Shown here piece after piece: positions 26,132 to 35,311 of a stretch of DNA of 64,000 bases. Under the pieces are notes generated by a model, which saw nothing but the letters and a program-made list of their open reading frames with translations, did no database searches and was not told the origin of the DNA. The stretch is from a bacterium. Lineage in GTDB: Bacteria; Cyanobacteriota; Vampirovibrionia; Obscuribacterales; Obscuribacteraceae. The stretch lies in assembly GCA_016124935.1 (NCBI GenBank), contig WGMS01000011.1, positions 62,001 through 126,000 of the forward strand, in the 5' to 3' direction. Each line of letters opens with the position of its first letter. Position 1 is the stretch's first letter. The translations under genes and the position numbers were made by a program.

Positions 26132-27478
26132 TCAGAGATTGTTGGTGAAGGTGGAATGTTTCTTGTTCGGTGGAGGGTGATAGGACCTTTTGATAAGCAG
26201 CTTATCCGAAGGCATCTCTTCTGCATAAAATTTATCACCGGGTTTTAGCGGTCTTGAAACGTTCTCAACAATTGATTCTCTCTCTTTCGGCGGGCTTATT
26301 GCCTGGGGCGAGGTTGTTGCCGGGATATGTCCGGCAAACTTTCGCTGGGTTTGTTTACTTCTTTTATCCTCTTCTAACTTGCTTGTAGGGCCAATTGTCC
26401 TCTTTGAGTGGAAGTTCTCTCTTAAATCGTTTTGAAAGCTTAGAAAGAAGAAAATAAGACTACAGAGTATCAGGACTGAAGCGATGCTGCTGGATACGAT
26501 TCTGCCGATTGACTTAGAAGGAGATAGCCTTGGACCTTCCATGCTCGCTATCTCAGCAATTTTCATGACCGCTGTTTCTTCATTGCTCATCTGAGTTCGT
26601 TTCAGTGTCACGATGTCGTGTACGGACTCCTTCAGATTCGAGATTAGAATTTCCTCTTCGGTTCGTTTGCACTCCTGTGAAATCGGAGCTTCCCGCTTTG
26701 ATCCTGTCTGGTGATACCAGAGTTCGATCTCATGGAAGAAGCTATCGAAGGACAGTTCCGAACTGCGCCCTTTGAGAAGGTATCGGCGGAGAGTCTCTGC
26801 CAACAATCGCAGTTTGCCTTGGGTTGAGGCGAGATGGCTGAGGATCGTATCGTAAGGCTCTATCTGATCTGGTGAATAGAGTTTACCTGTTATGGTGTAT
26901 GCCAGAATCAGTACCAGTTTGAAGACTTCTAGAGCTGCGGCGCTTTGATTTTGAGCCGACTCCGGCTCGATAAATCGGTTGAGCAGCGTTGACTCGAAAC
27001 CTGTAAGCTTGATTTTTATCTGACCGTCTTCTTCGAAGAATAAAATATGATCGGAATTGAACTCAGTGTGATAGATTCCCTTTTCATGAGCGAATCGCAA
27101 TACTTCTTCGGTAACTTGAAGAATGTTGTATATGTCTTCCTTGTTGGAGAGCTTGCCCGTCGACTCGATTAGCTCTGTCAAGGTAGTGCAAGAGAGAAAT
27201 TCCATCACAATGTACTGCCGACCAGCCTTGTCATCGCTAAGACCAAGCGCTTGGTGGATGGCGGAATGGTTTAGTTCTTTTAGAAGACCTCCGATTTCGG
27301 CAATCTCACGAACTGTGGTTTCGGGGGACTCCTTAAATTTTCTGACCAGTACTTTCTGCCTGGAGGACTTTAGACGGCCGAGAAAGCTTTCGAAATTCTC
27401 CGGACCTTCAATTCTTGACAGAATTTGCAGATCATCCAAGTCTATACTATTTATATCGTTTGCTCCGTCTGGTGGCAT
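26132..27478 (-). CDS. membrane-anchored pseudokinase
   Basis: 448 residues. Residues about 15-260 follow the protein kinase fold: the beta-3 lysine in VLVRKFK, the hinge IVMEFLSCTTLTELI, and a helix E FAHEKGIYH. But catalytic residues are replaced. HRDIKPxN reads HTEFNSDH, DFG reads TGFES, and no Gly-rich loop is visible. It is therefore expected to bind ATP poorly or not at all and to act as a scaffold or sensor. A single membrane helix lies at about 335-355 (SIASVLILCSLIFFFLSF), followed by a basic tail of about 90 residues, probably outside. It neighbours a histidine kinase and a true Ser/Thr kinase with a similar membrane layout. Confidence 0.8.
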   Translation of the reverse strand: MPPDGANDINSIDLDDLQILSRIEGPENFESFLGRLKSSRQKVLVRKFKESPETTVREIAEIGGLLKELNHSAIHQALGLSDDKAGRQYIVMEFLSCTTLTELIESTGKLSNKEDIYNILQVTEEVLRFAHEKGIYHTEFNSDHILFFEEDGQIKIKLTGFESTLLNRFIEPESAQNQSAAALEVFKLVLILAYTITGKLYSPDQIEPYDTILSHLASTQGKLRLLAETLRRYLLKGRSSELSFDSFFHEIELWYHQTGSKREAPISQECKRTEEEILISNLKESVHDIVTLKRTQMSNEETAVMKIAEIASMEGPRLSPSKSIGRIVSSSIASVLILCSLIFFFLSFQNDLRENFHSKRTIGPTSKLEEDKRSKQTQRKFAGHIPATTSPQAISPPKERESIVENVSRPLKPGDKFYAEEMPSDKLLIKRSYHPPPNKKHSTFTNNL

Positions 27479-27636
27479 TTTTCATCGGTCTCTGCATTTA
27501 AAGATATATTTTCCCTTACTCAGCCAATTTCAACGACTGGCGCAATTTTTTTATGAGTCGCATGAAAGGGTGGATCGGCCTCGCCAGGGGTATATCTTCG
27601 CTATAGATAAGTGCTCTTCTTGACCAGGTTATCCCC

Positions 27637-29349
27637 ATGAGACTGCAACCCGAAGTAAGGATTTCTCTGGGGGTGCTCTTGTCCTTCTCTCTGGTAGCGC
27701 TGGGGGCGGTGTTCGCCTATTTCAACACCATGCGTGCCATCGAGTACGGAAAGAGTGTAGAGAAAAGTTTTGAATTGCTTGCTGCGATGGAGTCGTTATT
27801 GCAAGTTATCAGAGCTAACCAGCGGTACGCATACAAGTTCGCCTCTACCGGTGATCCTCTGGAGCAGGAAAAATACCGGTCCTCCGCCGAGTCTGTGGCA
27901 CCGCATCTGGAGTTCATTAAGGGCCTCGCTTCGACTGATTCGCGGCGCTATTTGCTTCTTACCAGTCTGGAGACCCAGGTAAGCGGATTCTCCAACCTGG
28001 TCTCCGGAATAGTCCAGAGCAGGCTGGAAAGTGACTCCAACCAGGTGCTTCCAGGAGAGCTGAAGACTGAACTGGAGGAGCGATACGACTATATTAGAGG
28101 CAGAGTTCTCTATATAGAAGGCGAGGAAAAAGAGCTACTAAAGCGTCGGATATCCCTTCAGGAGAGAGAAACTAGGGCTCTATTTTCAACTTACGCTCTT
28201 TTGGGATTCGCCTGTTTTGTGCTTCTTGTTTTTCTTCTCCTCGCGCTAACCAGATATGTCAGAACGACCCGGAAGGCTGCCGAAGCAGAGCGTCGAGTCG
28301 CGGATTCTATCTTCCTCAATTCTCCTGTCGGAATTGTGGTTTTGGACAGGGATTTGAATGTAGTTACTTTCAATCCGGTGTTTGCTGATACTTATGGACC
28401 CGAGCAGTCAGCAGCCTTGAAGGGCAAGCCGGTAACCGAGATTTTCTCGGATGTACAGGAGGGTTCCGGGAAGTTCATTCGAGAGCTTGCTTCTTCTCGA
28501 GTTCTTCAAAGCGAATATGCCGATTTCGCGGAGCAATTGATTTTCGCTGATCGCTTTCATGACTTTATTTTATGGCCACTGCTGGATGGTGCTGAGCCTA
28601 GAGGTTTTGTTCTTCTGTTTGTCGATGTAACTGAGAAGGTAACTGCTAACAAACAGAAGCAGTTGCTCTTTAATACTTTCACCCATGATATGAAGAATCC
28701 TCTGATTGGTAATCAGTATTTACTCAAAGCACTGAAACAGATAGCCTCTATCGATGCGGAAGAGTCGCAGACCCTGGTCGAGCAGATTGTACAGGGTAAT
28801 AACGACGTTCTTAGGATGATAGCCAACGTGCTTGAATTAGCTAAAATTCAATCAGGAAAGCAATTCATCGCACAGTCGAGCTTTGATCTCGGGCTCGTTA
28901 TCGAGGAATGTGTATCCGACCTTAGCAGCCTGGCACGACAGAGAGATGTGACTATCGAGATCCAATTGCCAGGCGGCGGTATGGAAATAGTGGCGGACAG
29001 GGTTCTTCTGAAGCTTCTGGTCATGAATCTATTGAACAACGCCATCAAGTTCTCGCCGGAAGGCGATTCGGTGAGCCTGATTATCGAGAAAGACGAATCG
29101 ACGGCTCGTATTATTGTTCAAGATCACGGACCTGGTATTCCCTTTGAGGAGAGGAAGAAGTTGTTTCGATCTGCCTGGCAGGGCGAAATCGGAAAGAAGG
29201 TTCCTGGTGGCACTGGAATTGGATTGTTTCTTTGCGGGCAGATCATTAAAGTGTTGAATGGTTCCATAATTATGAATAGTGAAGATCGTGAAGGCTCGAT
29301 CTTCGAGGTAGAACTTCCGCTGGATCTTTCGCTGGATAAACTGAGTTAA
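27637..29349 (+). CDS. sensor histidine kinase (CHASE3-PAS-HisKA-HATPase)
   Basis: 570 residues. Two membrane helices (about 10-28 and 186-206) enclose an extracytoplasmic CHASE3-type helical sensor. A PAS domain follows at about 225-330 (SIFLNSPVGIVVLDRDLNVVTFNP). The dimer/phospho-acceptor region has FTHDMKNPLIG with the phosphorylated histidine at about 351. The ATPase domain has the N box NLLNNAIKFSPEG, G1 DHGPGIP, and G2 GTGIGLFL. It autophosphorylates and passes phosphate to a regulator, most likely the NarL-type protein encoded 10 bp downstream. Signal unknown. Confidence 0.9.
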   Translation: MRLQPEVRISLGVLLSFSLVALGAVFAYFNTMRAIEYGKSVEKSFELLAAMESLLQVIRANQRYAYKFASTGDPLEQEKYRSSAESVAPHLEFIKGLASTDSRRYLLLTSLETQVSGFSNLVSGIVQSRLESDSNQVLPGELKTELEERYDYIRGRVLYIEGEEKELLKRRISLQERETRALFSTYALLGFACFVLLVFLLLALTRYVRTTRKAAEAERRVADSIFLNSPVGIVVLDRDLNVVTFNPVFADTYGPEQSAALKGKPVTEIFSDVQEGSGKFIRELASSRVLQSEYADFAEQLIFADRFHDFILWPLLDGAEPRGFVLLFVDVTEKVTANKQKQLLFNTFTHDMKNPLIGNQYLLKALKQIASIDAEESQTLVEQIVQGNNDVLRMIANVLELAKIQSGKQFIAQSSFDLGLVIEECVSDLSSLARQRDVTIEIQLPGGGMEIVADRVLLKLLVMNLLNNAIKFSPEGDSVSLIIEKDESTARIIVQDHGPGIPFEERKKLFRSAWQGEIGKKVPGGTGIGLFLCGQIIKVLNGSIIMNSEDREGSIFEVELPLDLSLDKLS

Positions 29350-29359
29350 ATGGATATCG

Positions 29360-30013
29360 GTGATCGCTTTGGCTCTAAAAATACTTATAGTAGATGATAA
29401 CGACCAGGTGAGAATGGGCCTTTCTGTTCTCTTGAGAAATGCACCAGGCATCGAAGTTCTGGGGCAGTCCTGTAATGGTAGAGAAGCCCTGGATAGAGTT
29501 TATTATGAGAAACCGGATCTGGTTCTGATGGATGTCGGTATGCCTGTCATGGACGGAATAGAGTGTTGCCAGCGGATTAAGAAGATGCATCCTTCGGTCA
29601 AGGTAATTATGCTTACCTCTCATGATTCTGATGAGGATGTTTTTGCTGCTCTTGCGGCCGGAGCGAATGGATATTGTCTCAAGGATGCCGATTTTGACCG
29701 TCTTTTGAATTCGATTCGATCTGTAGCCGAGGGTGATTGCTGGCTCGATTCGCAGATTGCCGTCAAGATAGTCTCGCTTTCTCGAAGTCTTCTTGTAAAA
29801 GGCGATGAGAGGGGGCCATTCCAGCCCGTTTCACCGAGGGAAATGGAAGTTTTGAAGCTGGTGGTCGAGGGCATGAATAATCGGCAGATAGCTGAGACTC
29901 TTAATATTAGCGTGGAGACCGTCAAAACTCACATAAGGCATTTGATGGACAAGCTGGCTGTATGCGATCGTACCCAGATGGCCGTAAAGGCTCTTCGAAG
30001 CGGCTTGATTTGA
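29360..30013 (+). CDS. NarL/FixJ-type response regulator
   Basis: 217 residues from a GTG start just after the kinase gene. The receiver domain has the acidic pair in LIVDDNDQ, the phospho-acceptor aspartate in DLVLMDVGMPVMDG, and the switch and lysine positions in MLTSHD and CLKDAD. A LuxR-type helix-turn-helix follows at about 155-210 (SPREMEVLKLVVEGMNNRQIAETLNIS, VETVKTHIRHLMDKL). It should dimerise on phosphorylation and bind DNA. The gene downstream is the Tad-like gene, a candidate target. Confidence 0.92.
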   Translation: MIALALKILIVDDNDQVRMGLSVLLRNAPGIEVLGQSCNGREALDRVYYEKPDLVLMDVGMPVMDGIECCQRIKKMHPSVKVIMLTSHDSDEDVFAALAAGANGYCLKDADFDRLLNSIRSVAEGDCWLDSQIAVKIVSLSRSLLVKGDERGPFQPVSPREMEVLKLVVEGMNNRQIAETLNISVETVKTHIRHLMDKLAVCDRTQMAVKALRSGLI

Positions 30014-30115
30014 TCTGCAGAAGCTATCCCACAGTTGGGTGATGTTGCCTGTCTCTCGACTGACTAGGATTACAGTAGCACATAGTTTTGGTGGGCAATG
30101 GGCTGGAGGAAGAGA

Positions 30116-32629
30116 ATGTCGATATTTACCCGGCGGCGAGCGGAGAGAGGCAACATGCTGGTTTTGATAACCGCTGTTACGGCTTTCATAGTACTTGTGC
30201 TTCTCCTCTTCGTACTCAACTATACACGGTTTATTTTTGGGCAGTCCGAGAACGTAAACGCGCTTGAGGCAGCAAGCCTCAGTGCGGTTAGGGAGTTGTC
30301 CCGTATTGTCATTGAGGATGATTACTATGGTCTGGTGTCGCTATCGGACTATCCACCTATCGGCACCGATACATCGGCCGATGATAACCAACCACTTCCA
30401 GTATTCGGAATTAATACCATAATTGGTACCACCCGTCTCGACTTGATTATCGCCAATGAATTGAACAATCCTGTAATGATAGAGTTGGCTAGACGAGATG
30501 TTGCTAAGGCGCGGGAAGCCGCTACGAAGCTTTCGGCTGTTCTAGACCAAGCTGTCCAGGGTCAGGGAAGCCACAAGGATATGGACGGAAAATCGGTTGA
30601 TGTTTTGCAGTCAGCCAGGGCAGCCTATCAGAGCAATCTCGATAAGAATTCCAAGACAGGTACTGCCAAAATTCAGTCTTTCTCGCTTTCGCTTGGTTGG
30701 ATAGAGGGAGGAGCCTCGACTATTACCGAAGTGCCCAAGCCTTCCAGCAAGTCGTACTGTCCTGCAGACAAGCAGCAGTCCGGAAATTACAAGGCTTTCG
30801 TCAATATACCGGTTTTCGGAGAGGATTTTTATTTCGCCGGATTAGCTGATAGACCATCTCTGGTCGATGCGAAGAAATGGCGACCTGCCGATGGTGTGAG
30901 AGTGCCCAGTGCCGTTAAGGCCGAAGCGACCCACGTGGTGACAGCTGCAGGCAGCTCCAATGAAGGGGAGATTGTTGGAACCGCTTGTGCTATTCCAGCA
31001 GGCAACAAAGATCTTTACCCACCCGGACAGCTGAATATTGGATTCCCTCATGGACGGGTGCCAGGAATAGTCTCGATTCGAAGCATATTCGATGATCCGG
31101 ACTTGAAAATCAATCCTATGCCTATTTTTATCCCCCAGGGTGGTGATTGGCCTGGTCCTGGAACGGTCATAGGTTCTCCGACGTCGGTTCCGGGGCTTGG
31201 CAGTTTCGGGCCCCCTTATCCAGTCGCCTCGGCCATGAGTATGGGGTTTTATGATTGGCTTCGTTCCAGTAGAACGAAACCGAGGGTTGATGCGGTGATA
31301 GCCCTGGTCGATATGGACTTATTCTCTGTCCCGGGGGCCAATCAGGTCAGTCCAACCTATCAGACTTACACTTTTACCGGATGCCCGAATGATCCTGCCG
31401 ATCCGCGATTTCTTGCCCTGTTAAACAATAGCCAGTCATCGAAAGATGGTTACTTGAATATGACCACGCTTGGGGATATCTGGAGTCAGCTGCCTGCCAA
31501 CTCGACTACCTTGCAGGGTAATGCCAACGGGGGCAATATCTCCGGAGGCAATCCTTTTACATCGGGTATGCTCAGAGATTTCTGGGACGGCATGGCGCTT
31601 AGCAATGCTAAGGGCTGGGAAGCTTACAACCTGGCTATGAGCATGAATGCAGCCGGGGGATTGACCGCTCAGCAGCAGGCGAATGTCGACACACTATTGA
31701 TGCACTCGAAGTGGGTTATCCTGGCTAGCTATCACACAATAGAGCAACTGACGTCGATTACGGCCCAGGCTCCGCTTCAGCAGAATGGACCGAACTTTCA
31801 GTTCTCAGATAAGCTTGCCTTCAACAATAGCTGGGTCGCCGTCGTCAATGGAGGGCTGGCAAATGAGCATGATAAGGTCAACTTTGTCACCCTTGCGCCG
31901 ACCCAGGCTCAAGTCCTGGCTGGCTCGGCGTCCATGAACAGTGTCCCCGGAAGCAACAACTGGTTCGACACGACTGATTATGCTTCTGATACCAGTCACT
32001 TCTTTTTCATGGGTGGATTCAATCCATCGCTTATACCCTCCGGCCCCATGTCCGGTATGACTGTTCCCAGCGGCCCCACCGCTGGCGGTAGCACCGGTCC
32101 GGTGGGACCCAATCCCAACCCTCCGGCAAGTTTGAATGAGGCGATCCGGCTGAGAGTGAACAACGATGGGACAGTAAATATAGTGTATTCATTGACTCCA
32201 TTTGGAAATATTCCTGTTTCCGAAAGTCAGATCTACGGTGTCGCCCTGGGAGCCAAGACACATGGAACGGACAATCCCGTTACATGGACCGCTATATTAA
32301 GGGACAACGTTCGAGTCATGGGAAGAACATCTGGAGGAAGTCATGCCGGGCAACCTCCGGCCGGCTCTCCTCCGGACTATATTAACAATCCGACTTTTGG
32401 AGGCACGCCAGGGACTTCCAATCTCACATACAGCAATCCGGATTTCAGGTTGGGAGGTCAACTGCTGAACCCACAGCCTCGGACTAATTACATGAGTGGT
32501 GGATTATCGGTGGAGTTCCAGTTTCGCAATCCTTTGATTCTGAAATGCAATCAGAATGCGGGTCAAACCACAAACGGAAATGGTCAGAGCAGTTCGGTGA
32601 ATCCGGAGATACCTGCAGATCTTTTGTGA
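30116..32629 (+). CDS. Tad-like (TadG/PF13400-type) envelope protein, large paralogue
   Basis: 837 residues. The ATG at 30116 is chosen over one at 30098 because GGAGGAAGAGA precedes it. Residues 8-40 carry RRRAERGNMLVLITAV, one hydrophobic helix, and then LEAASLSAVRELSR. This is the Tad/TadG-type pattern of basic residues, a GN start and a helix of small residues. It is homologous along its length to the protein at 5623-7338, with an extra insert of about 260 residues in the middle (positions about 430-690, rich in Asn, Gly, Pro). Most of the chain would be external. It follows the kinase-regulator pair and precedes the Ser/Thr kinase, which suggests joint control. Confidence 0.72.
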   Translation: MSIFTRRRAERGNMLVLITAVTAFIVLVLLLFVLNYTRFIFGQSENVNALEAASLSAVRELSRIVIEDDYYGLVSLSDYPPIGTDTSADDNQPLPVFGINTIIGTTRLDLIIANELNNPVMIELARRDVAKAREAATKLSAVLDQAVQGQGSHKDMDGKSVDVLQSARAAYQSNLDKNSKTGTAKIQSFSLSLGWIEGGASTITEVPKPSSKSYCPADKQQSGNYKAFVNIPVFGEDFYFAGLADRPSLVDAKKWRPADGVRVPSAVKAEATHVVTAAGSSNEGEIVGTACAIPAGNKDLYPPGQLNIGFPHGRVPGIVSIRSIFDDPDLKINPMPIFIPQGGDWPGPGTVIGSPTSVPGLGSFGPPYPVASAMSMGFYDWLRSSRTKPRVDAVIALVDMDLFSVPGANQVSPTYQTYTFTGCPNDPADPRFLALLNNSQSSKDGYLNMTTLGDIWSQLPANSTTLQGNANGGNISGGNPFTSGMLRDFWDGMALSNAKGWEAYNLAMSMNAAGGLTAQQQANVDTLLMHSKWVILASYHTIEQLTSITAQAPLQQNGPNFQFSDKLAFNNSWVAVVNGGLANEHDKVNFVTLAPTQAQVLAGSASMNSVPGSNNWFDTTDYASDTSHFFFMGGFNPSLIPSGPMSGMTVPSGPTAGGSTGPVGPNPNPPASLNEAIRLRVNNDGTVNIVYSLTPFGNIPVSESQIYGVALGAKTHGTDNPVTWTAILRDNVRVMGRTSGGSHAGQPPAGSPPDYINNPTFGGTPGTSNLTYSNPDFRLGGQLLNPQPRTNYMSGGLSVEFQFRNPLILKCNQNAGQTTNGNGQSSSVNPEIPADLL

Positions 32630-32698
32630 GCGATTGATGGCTTCGCCGGGTGACCTAGAGGGAACATTGAAGGTGGTAGTAGCTCTATTGGTGTTCCA

Positions 32699-34345
32699 TT
32701 GAATACTTCGCGCGATCCGGAATCCAGGGACCTCAACTCTTTCGGGGATGAGGAAGTAAGCGCTTCCTCACTTGATGGTTCTCGAGATAACTGGTTTCAG
32801 GATTTCAGCTCTGGTCAACAAGATGAGTTCGAAGCTGAAGGGTCGCTAGCACGCTCTCATGCTTCCAGCAGAGATCCGCTTATTGGAAAGATCCTCTTCG
32901 GAACTTACAAAATCGAATCGATAATAGGCGAAGGCGCCATGGGAATCGTTTATAAAGCTCGTCATCTCGCTTTTGATCGTTTTGTGGCGATGAAGACTTT
33001 GAAAACCGATGATCCTGTTTTATGGCAGCGTTTTGCCCGGGAGGTTAAGACCCATGCCCGTCTGAAGCATGAGAACATTGTTGAGGCGGTGGATTGTCTC
33101 GTTGCGCCGGGCAACCGGACATTTTTTGTCATGGAATATTTGGATGGGGTGCCGCTGGAGGATCTGATCAAGAATGGTGAGTTGGTCAAGATGCCGATTG
33201 AGTTCGGGTTGATAGTCAAACAGATTTTGGCTGCGCTTTCTTATGCTCATAATGAAGGGGTCGTACACCGAGATATCAAGCCGGGCAATATAGTTTTGAC
33301 CAAGCGGGATGGAAAGTATTGCGTAAAAATGGTCGATTTCGGTATCGCCCGTCTTCAGGAGGATGGTCAGCGTCTGACCAGAACCGGTCAGGCTTTAGGT
33401 TCTCCCCTCTATATGAGTCCTGAGCAGTGCATGGGAAATGATTTGGATGGTCGTGCCGATCTCTATTCTCTGGGAGTGTTGATCTATGAGTGCTTAACAG
33501 GGACCTTTCCGTTCCTGGGTCGAGATATGGTTTCTACGATGGCTTTGCATTGTGATCCCGATAAGACACCATTGCCTTTGAAAGAGCGTATTCCCGACTT
33601 TCCCTGTGTCGAGCAATTAGACAGCATTATTGCAAAATCGCTTCAGACTTATCCCGAGAATCGTTATCGAGACGGTTCCGAATTCAACCTTGCCATGGAT
33701 TTCTGGCTGGAGTCGGTAAAGAACAATACACCGGCTTTATCTGTTCCAGGGACATCAAGACGGGCAGGAAAGGCGACTGTCATTGATAAGTCCTCTTACG
33801 AGAGTCAAAGAATCGGATCTTCTCGAAAAAAGTCGATTACGGAGTCGGCTATCAATTCTTCTTCGAGAAAAGAGATATCCCAACCCGGTCTCCCTCCCAA
33901 AAAGTCGAAAGCTGGTTTTGGACCGGCTATTATTGCCGGCGTCATCTTCGGTCTCCTGCTTTCCATAGCCGGCCTCGTGGTGACCTTGTTTGTTATGAAA
34001 GACCGTATGGCGCAGATGACCCAGTCTATGGATCCGGCACCTTCGAAGACCAGGCAGGTTAAAGAGATTAACGCAGTTACTCTGGATAAACCGGCTCCGG
34101 CACCGCTTCCAAAATCCGGCGGGGCAAATGACAAAAAGGATAGAAGGTATGAAGCTGGCATTATCAAGCATTCAACCGGTACCAAAAAGGACTCAACCAA
34201 GGGGAAGTCTCGCAGTGTCAGCTCTGTCAGACCGAGCAGAAAAGTATCACCTGGTATTAAGACGAGACCGTCAAGGCCTATGAAGACGGATAAACATTCA
34301 GTGGATAGATTCGATCTGATTCGCAATCAGAGGACTTTCAACTAG
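32699..34345 (+). CDS. Hanks-type Ser/Thr protein kinase, membrane-anchored
   Basis: 548 residues from a TTG start. A 60-residue low-complexity N-terminus precedes the kinase domain (about 60-335): Gly-rich loop GEGAMGIVYKA, ATP lysine VAMKTLK, catalytic loop HRDIKPGNIVL, metal-binding DFGIAR, and activation segment GSPLYMSPEQ. All catalytic residues are present. A membrane helix follows near residue 410 (FGPAIIAGVIFGLLLSI). The last 120 residues are Lys/Pro/Ser-rich and would lie outside. It sits after the Tad-like gene on the same strand and close to the pseudokinase on the other strand. Confidence 0.92.
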   Translation: MNTSRDPESRDLNSFGDEEVSASSLDGSRDNWFQDFSSGQQDEFEAEGSLARSHASSRDPLIGKILFGTYKIESIIGEGAMGIVYKARHLAFDRFVAMKTLKTDDPVLWQRFAREVKTHARLKHENIVEAVDCLVAPGNRTFFVMEYLDGVPLEDLIKNGELVKMPIEFGLIVKQILAALSYAHNEGVVHRDIKPGNIVLTKRDGKYCVKMVDFGIARLQEDGQRLTRTGQALGSPLYMSPEQCMGNDLDGRADLYSLGVLIYECLTGTFPFLGRDMVSTMALHCDPDKTPLPLKERIPDFPCVEQLDSIIAKSLQTYPENRYRDGSEFNLAMDFWLESVKNNTPALSVPGTSRRAGKATVIDKSSYESQRIGSSRKKSITESAINSSSRKEISQPGLPPKKSKAGFGPAIIAGVIFGLLLSIAGLVVTLFVMKDRMAQMTQSMDPAPSKTRQVKEINAVTLDKPAPAPLPKSGGANDKKDRRYEAGIIKHSTGTKKDSTKGKSRSVSSVRPSRKVSPGIKTRPSRPMKTDKHSVDRFDLIRNQRTFN

Positions 34346-34374
34346 ACATATTCAATCATCAGAGAGGTTTTGCT

Positions 34375-35292
34375 TTGATAAAGAAACTTTGTTATGCGGT
34401 TGCAGTGTTCGTTTCGTTTATCCTTGTCGCATCGATAGCCGAGGCGAGAATGCCGGTTGCTACAGAAGAGGTCGTGGAAGTAGTTCAAGCTGCGCACGTA
34501 TTAAAAGCAGGAGAGAAAATTTCAGTATCCATCAACAATACAGACAAAAGTCTGATTATTTCTGCTTATACGGAGCCTAAAATTCCTGACCGCGATCTTA
34601 AGATTAATTCTGTGCTTATCTGTAAGTCAGTGCTCGATAAGTTTCCAGATGTTCTTTATGTGAGGTGCATGTTCTACAATCGGTACAATCCTTCCACCTA
34701 CAGGTACGTTCTTGTTCAAAAGGATATCGTTCTGCGTTTTGGTCAGGGAGACCTTGATGATAGGCAGTTGTTAGGCTCTTTGACGGTAGGTCATTCGCAG
34801 AGAGTCGCACCAGCAAAGACTAAAGTTCAAGGAATTGAATCCTACAGGCCGGTGGAAGGAATCTATAAACATGAGCGCGAAATGGTACTTCTCAAAATCA
34901 AGAAGCTCAAGGAGACAGGAGGCAATGCGCAACCTTTCTTCGAAGAGCTGGTCAAAATCGACCGAGAATTTATTGCGAAGAATGATCTGAAGATGTCTCA
35001 GATAGCAATGACCAGTCTCGATGGCAGGCTGGCCTCGGAGTTGAGTGATGCTGGCTCCAGGTTGCAGCAAGAGTATGAGCGACAGGTAAAACGAGACGCC
35101 GGACCTTTTTACGACCGAAGAATGCAGATAGTTGCCAGAATTCAGATGCTGGAGGCTTCGGGAAAGGACCTGTCTACTATCAAAAAGCTTTATGAGCAGA
35201 CAGTCAATTCCAGGCTGAATAGACCTGGAGAGAAAGCCAATCTCGAGGCTGCTATTCGTTATATCGAAAACAAGCTCCAGTTAGTCCGGTAG
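34375..35292 (+). CDS. secreted protein of unknown function
   Basis: 305 residues from a TTG with GAGAGGT upstream. Residues 1-24 form a signal peptide (KKLCYAVAVFVSFILVASIAEA). The first half is a beta-rich domain of about 100 residues. The second half is helical and highly charged, with YKHEREMVLLKIKKLKETGG and repeated spacing typical of a coiled coil. The gene follows the Ser/Thr kinase by 29 bp and may be in the same transcript. No family recognised. Confidence 0.7.
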   Translation: MIKKLCYAVAVFVSFILVASIAEARMPVATEEVVEVVQAAHVLKAGEKISVSINNTDKSLIISAYTEPKIPDRDLKINSVLICKSVLDKFPDVLYVRCMFYNRYNPSTYRYVLVQKDIVLRFGQGDLDDRQLLGSLTVGHSQRVAPAKTKVQGIESYRPVEGIYKHEREMVLLKIKKLKETGGNAQPFFEELVKIDREFIAKNDLKMSQIAMTSLDGRLASELSDAGSRLQQEYERQVKRDAGPFYDRRMQIVARIQMLEASGKDLSTIKKLYEQTVNSRLNRPGEKANLEAAIRYIENKLQLVR

Positions 35293-35311
35293 AAATAGGG
35301 TTCTCTATGTG

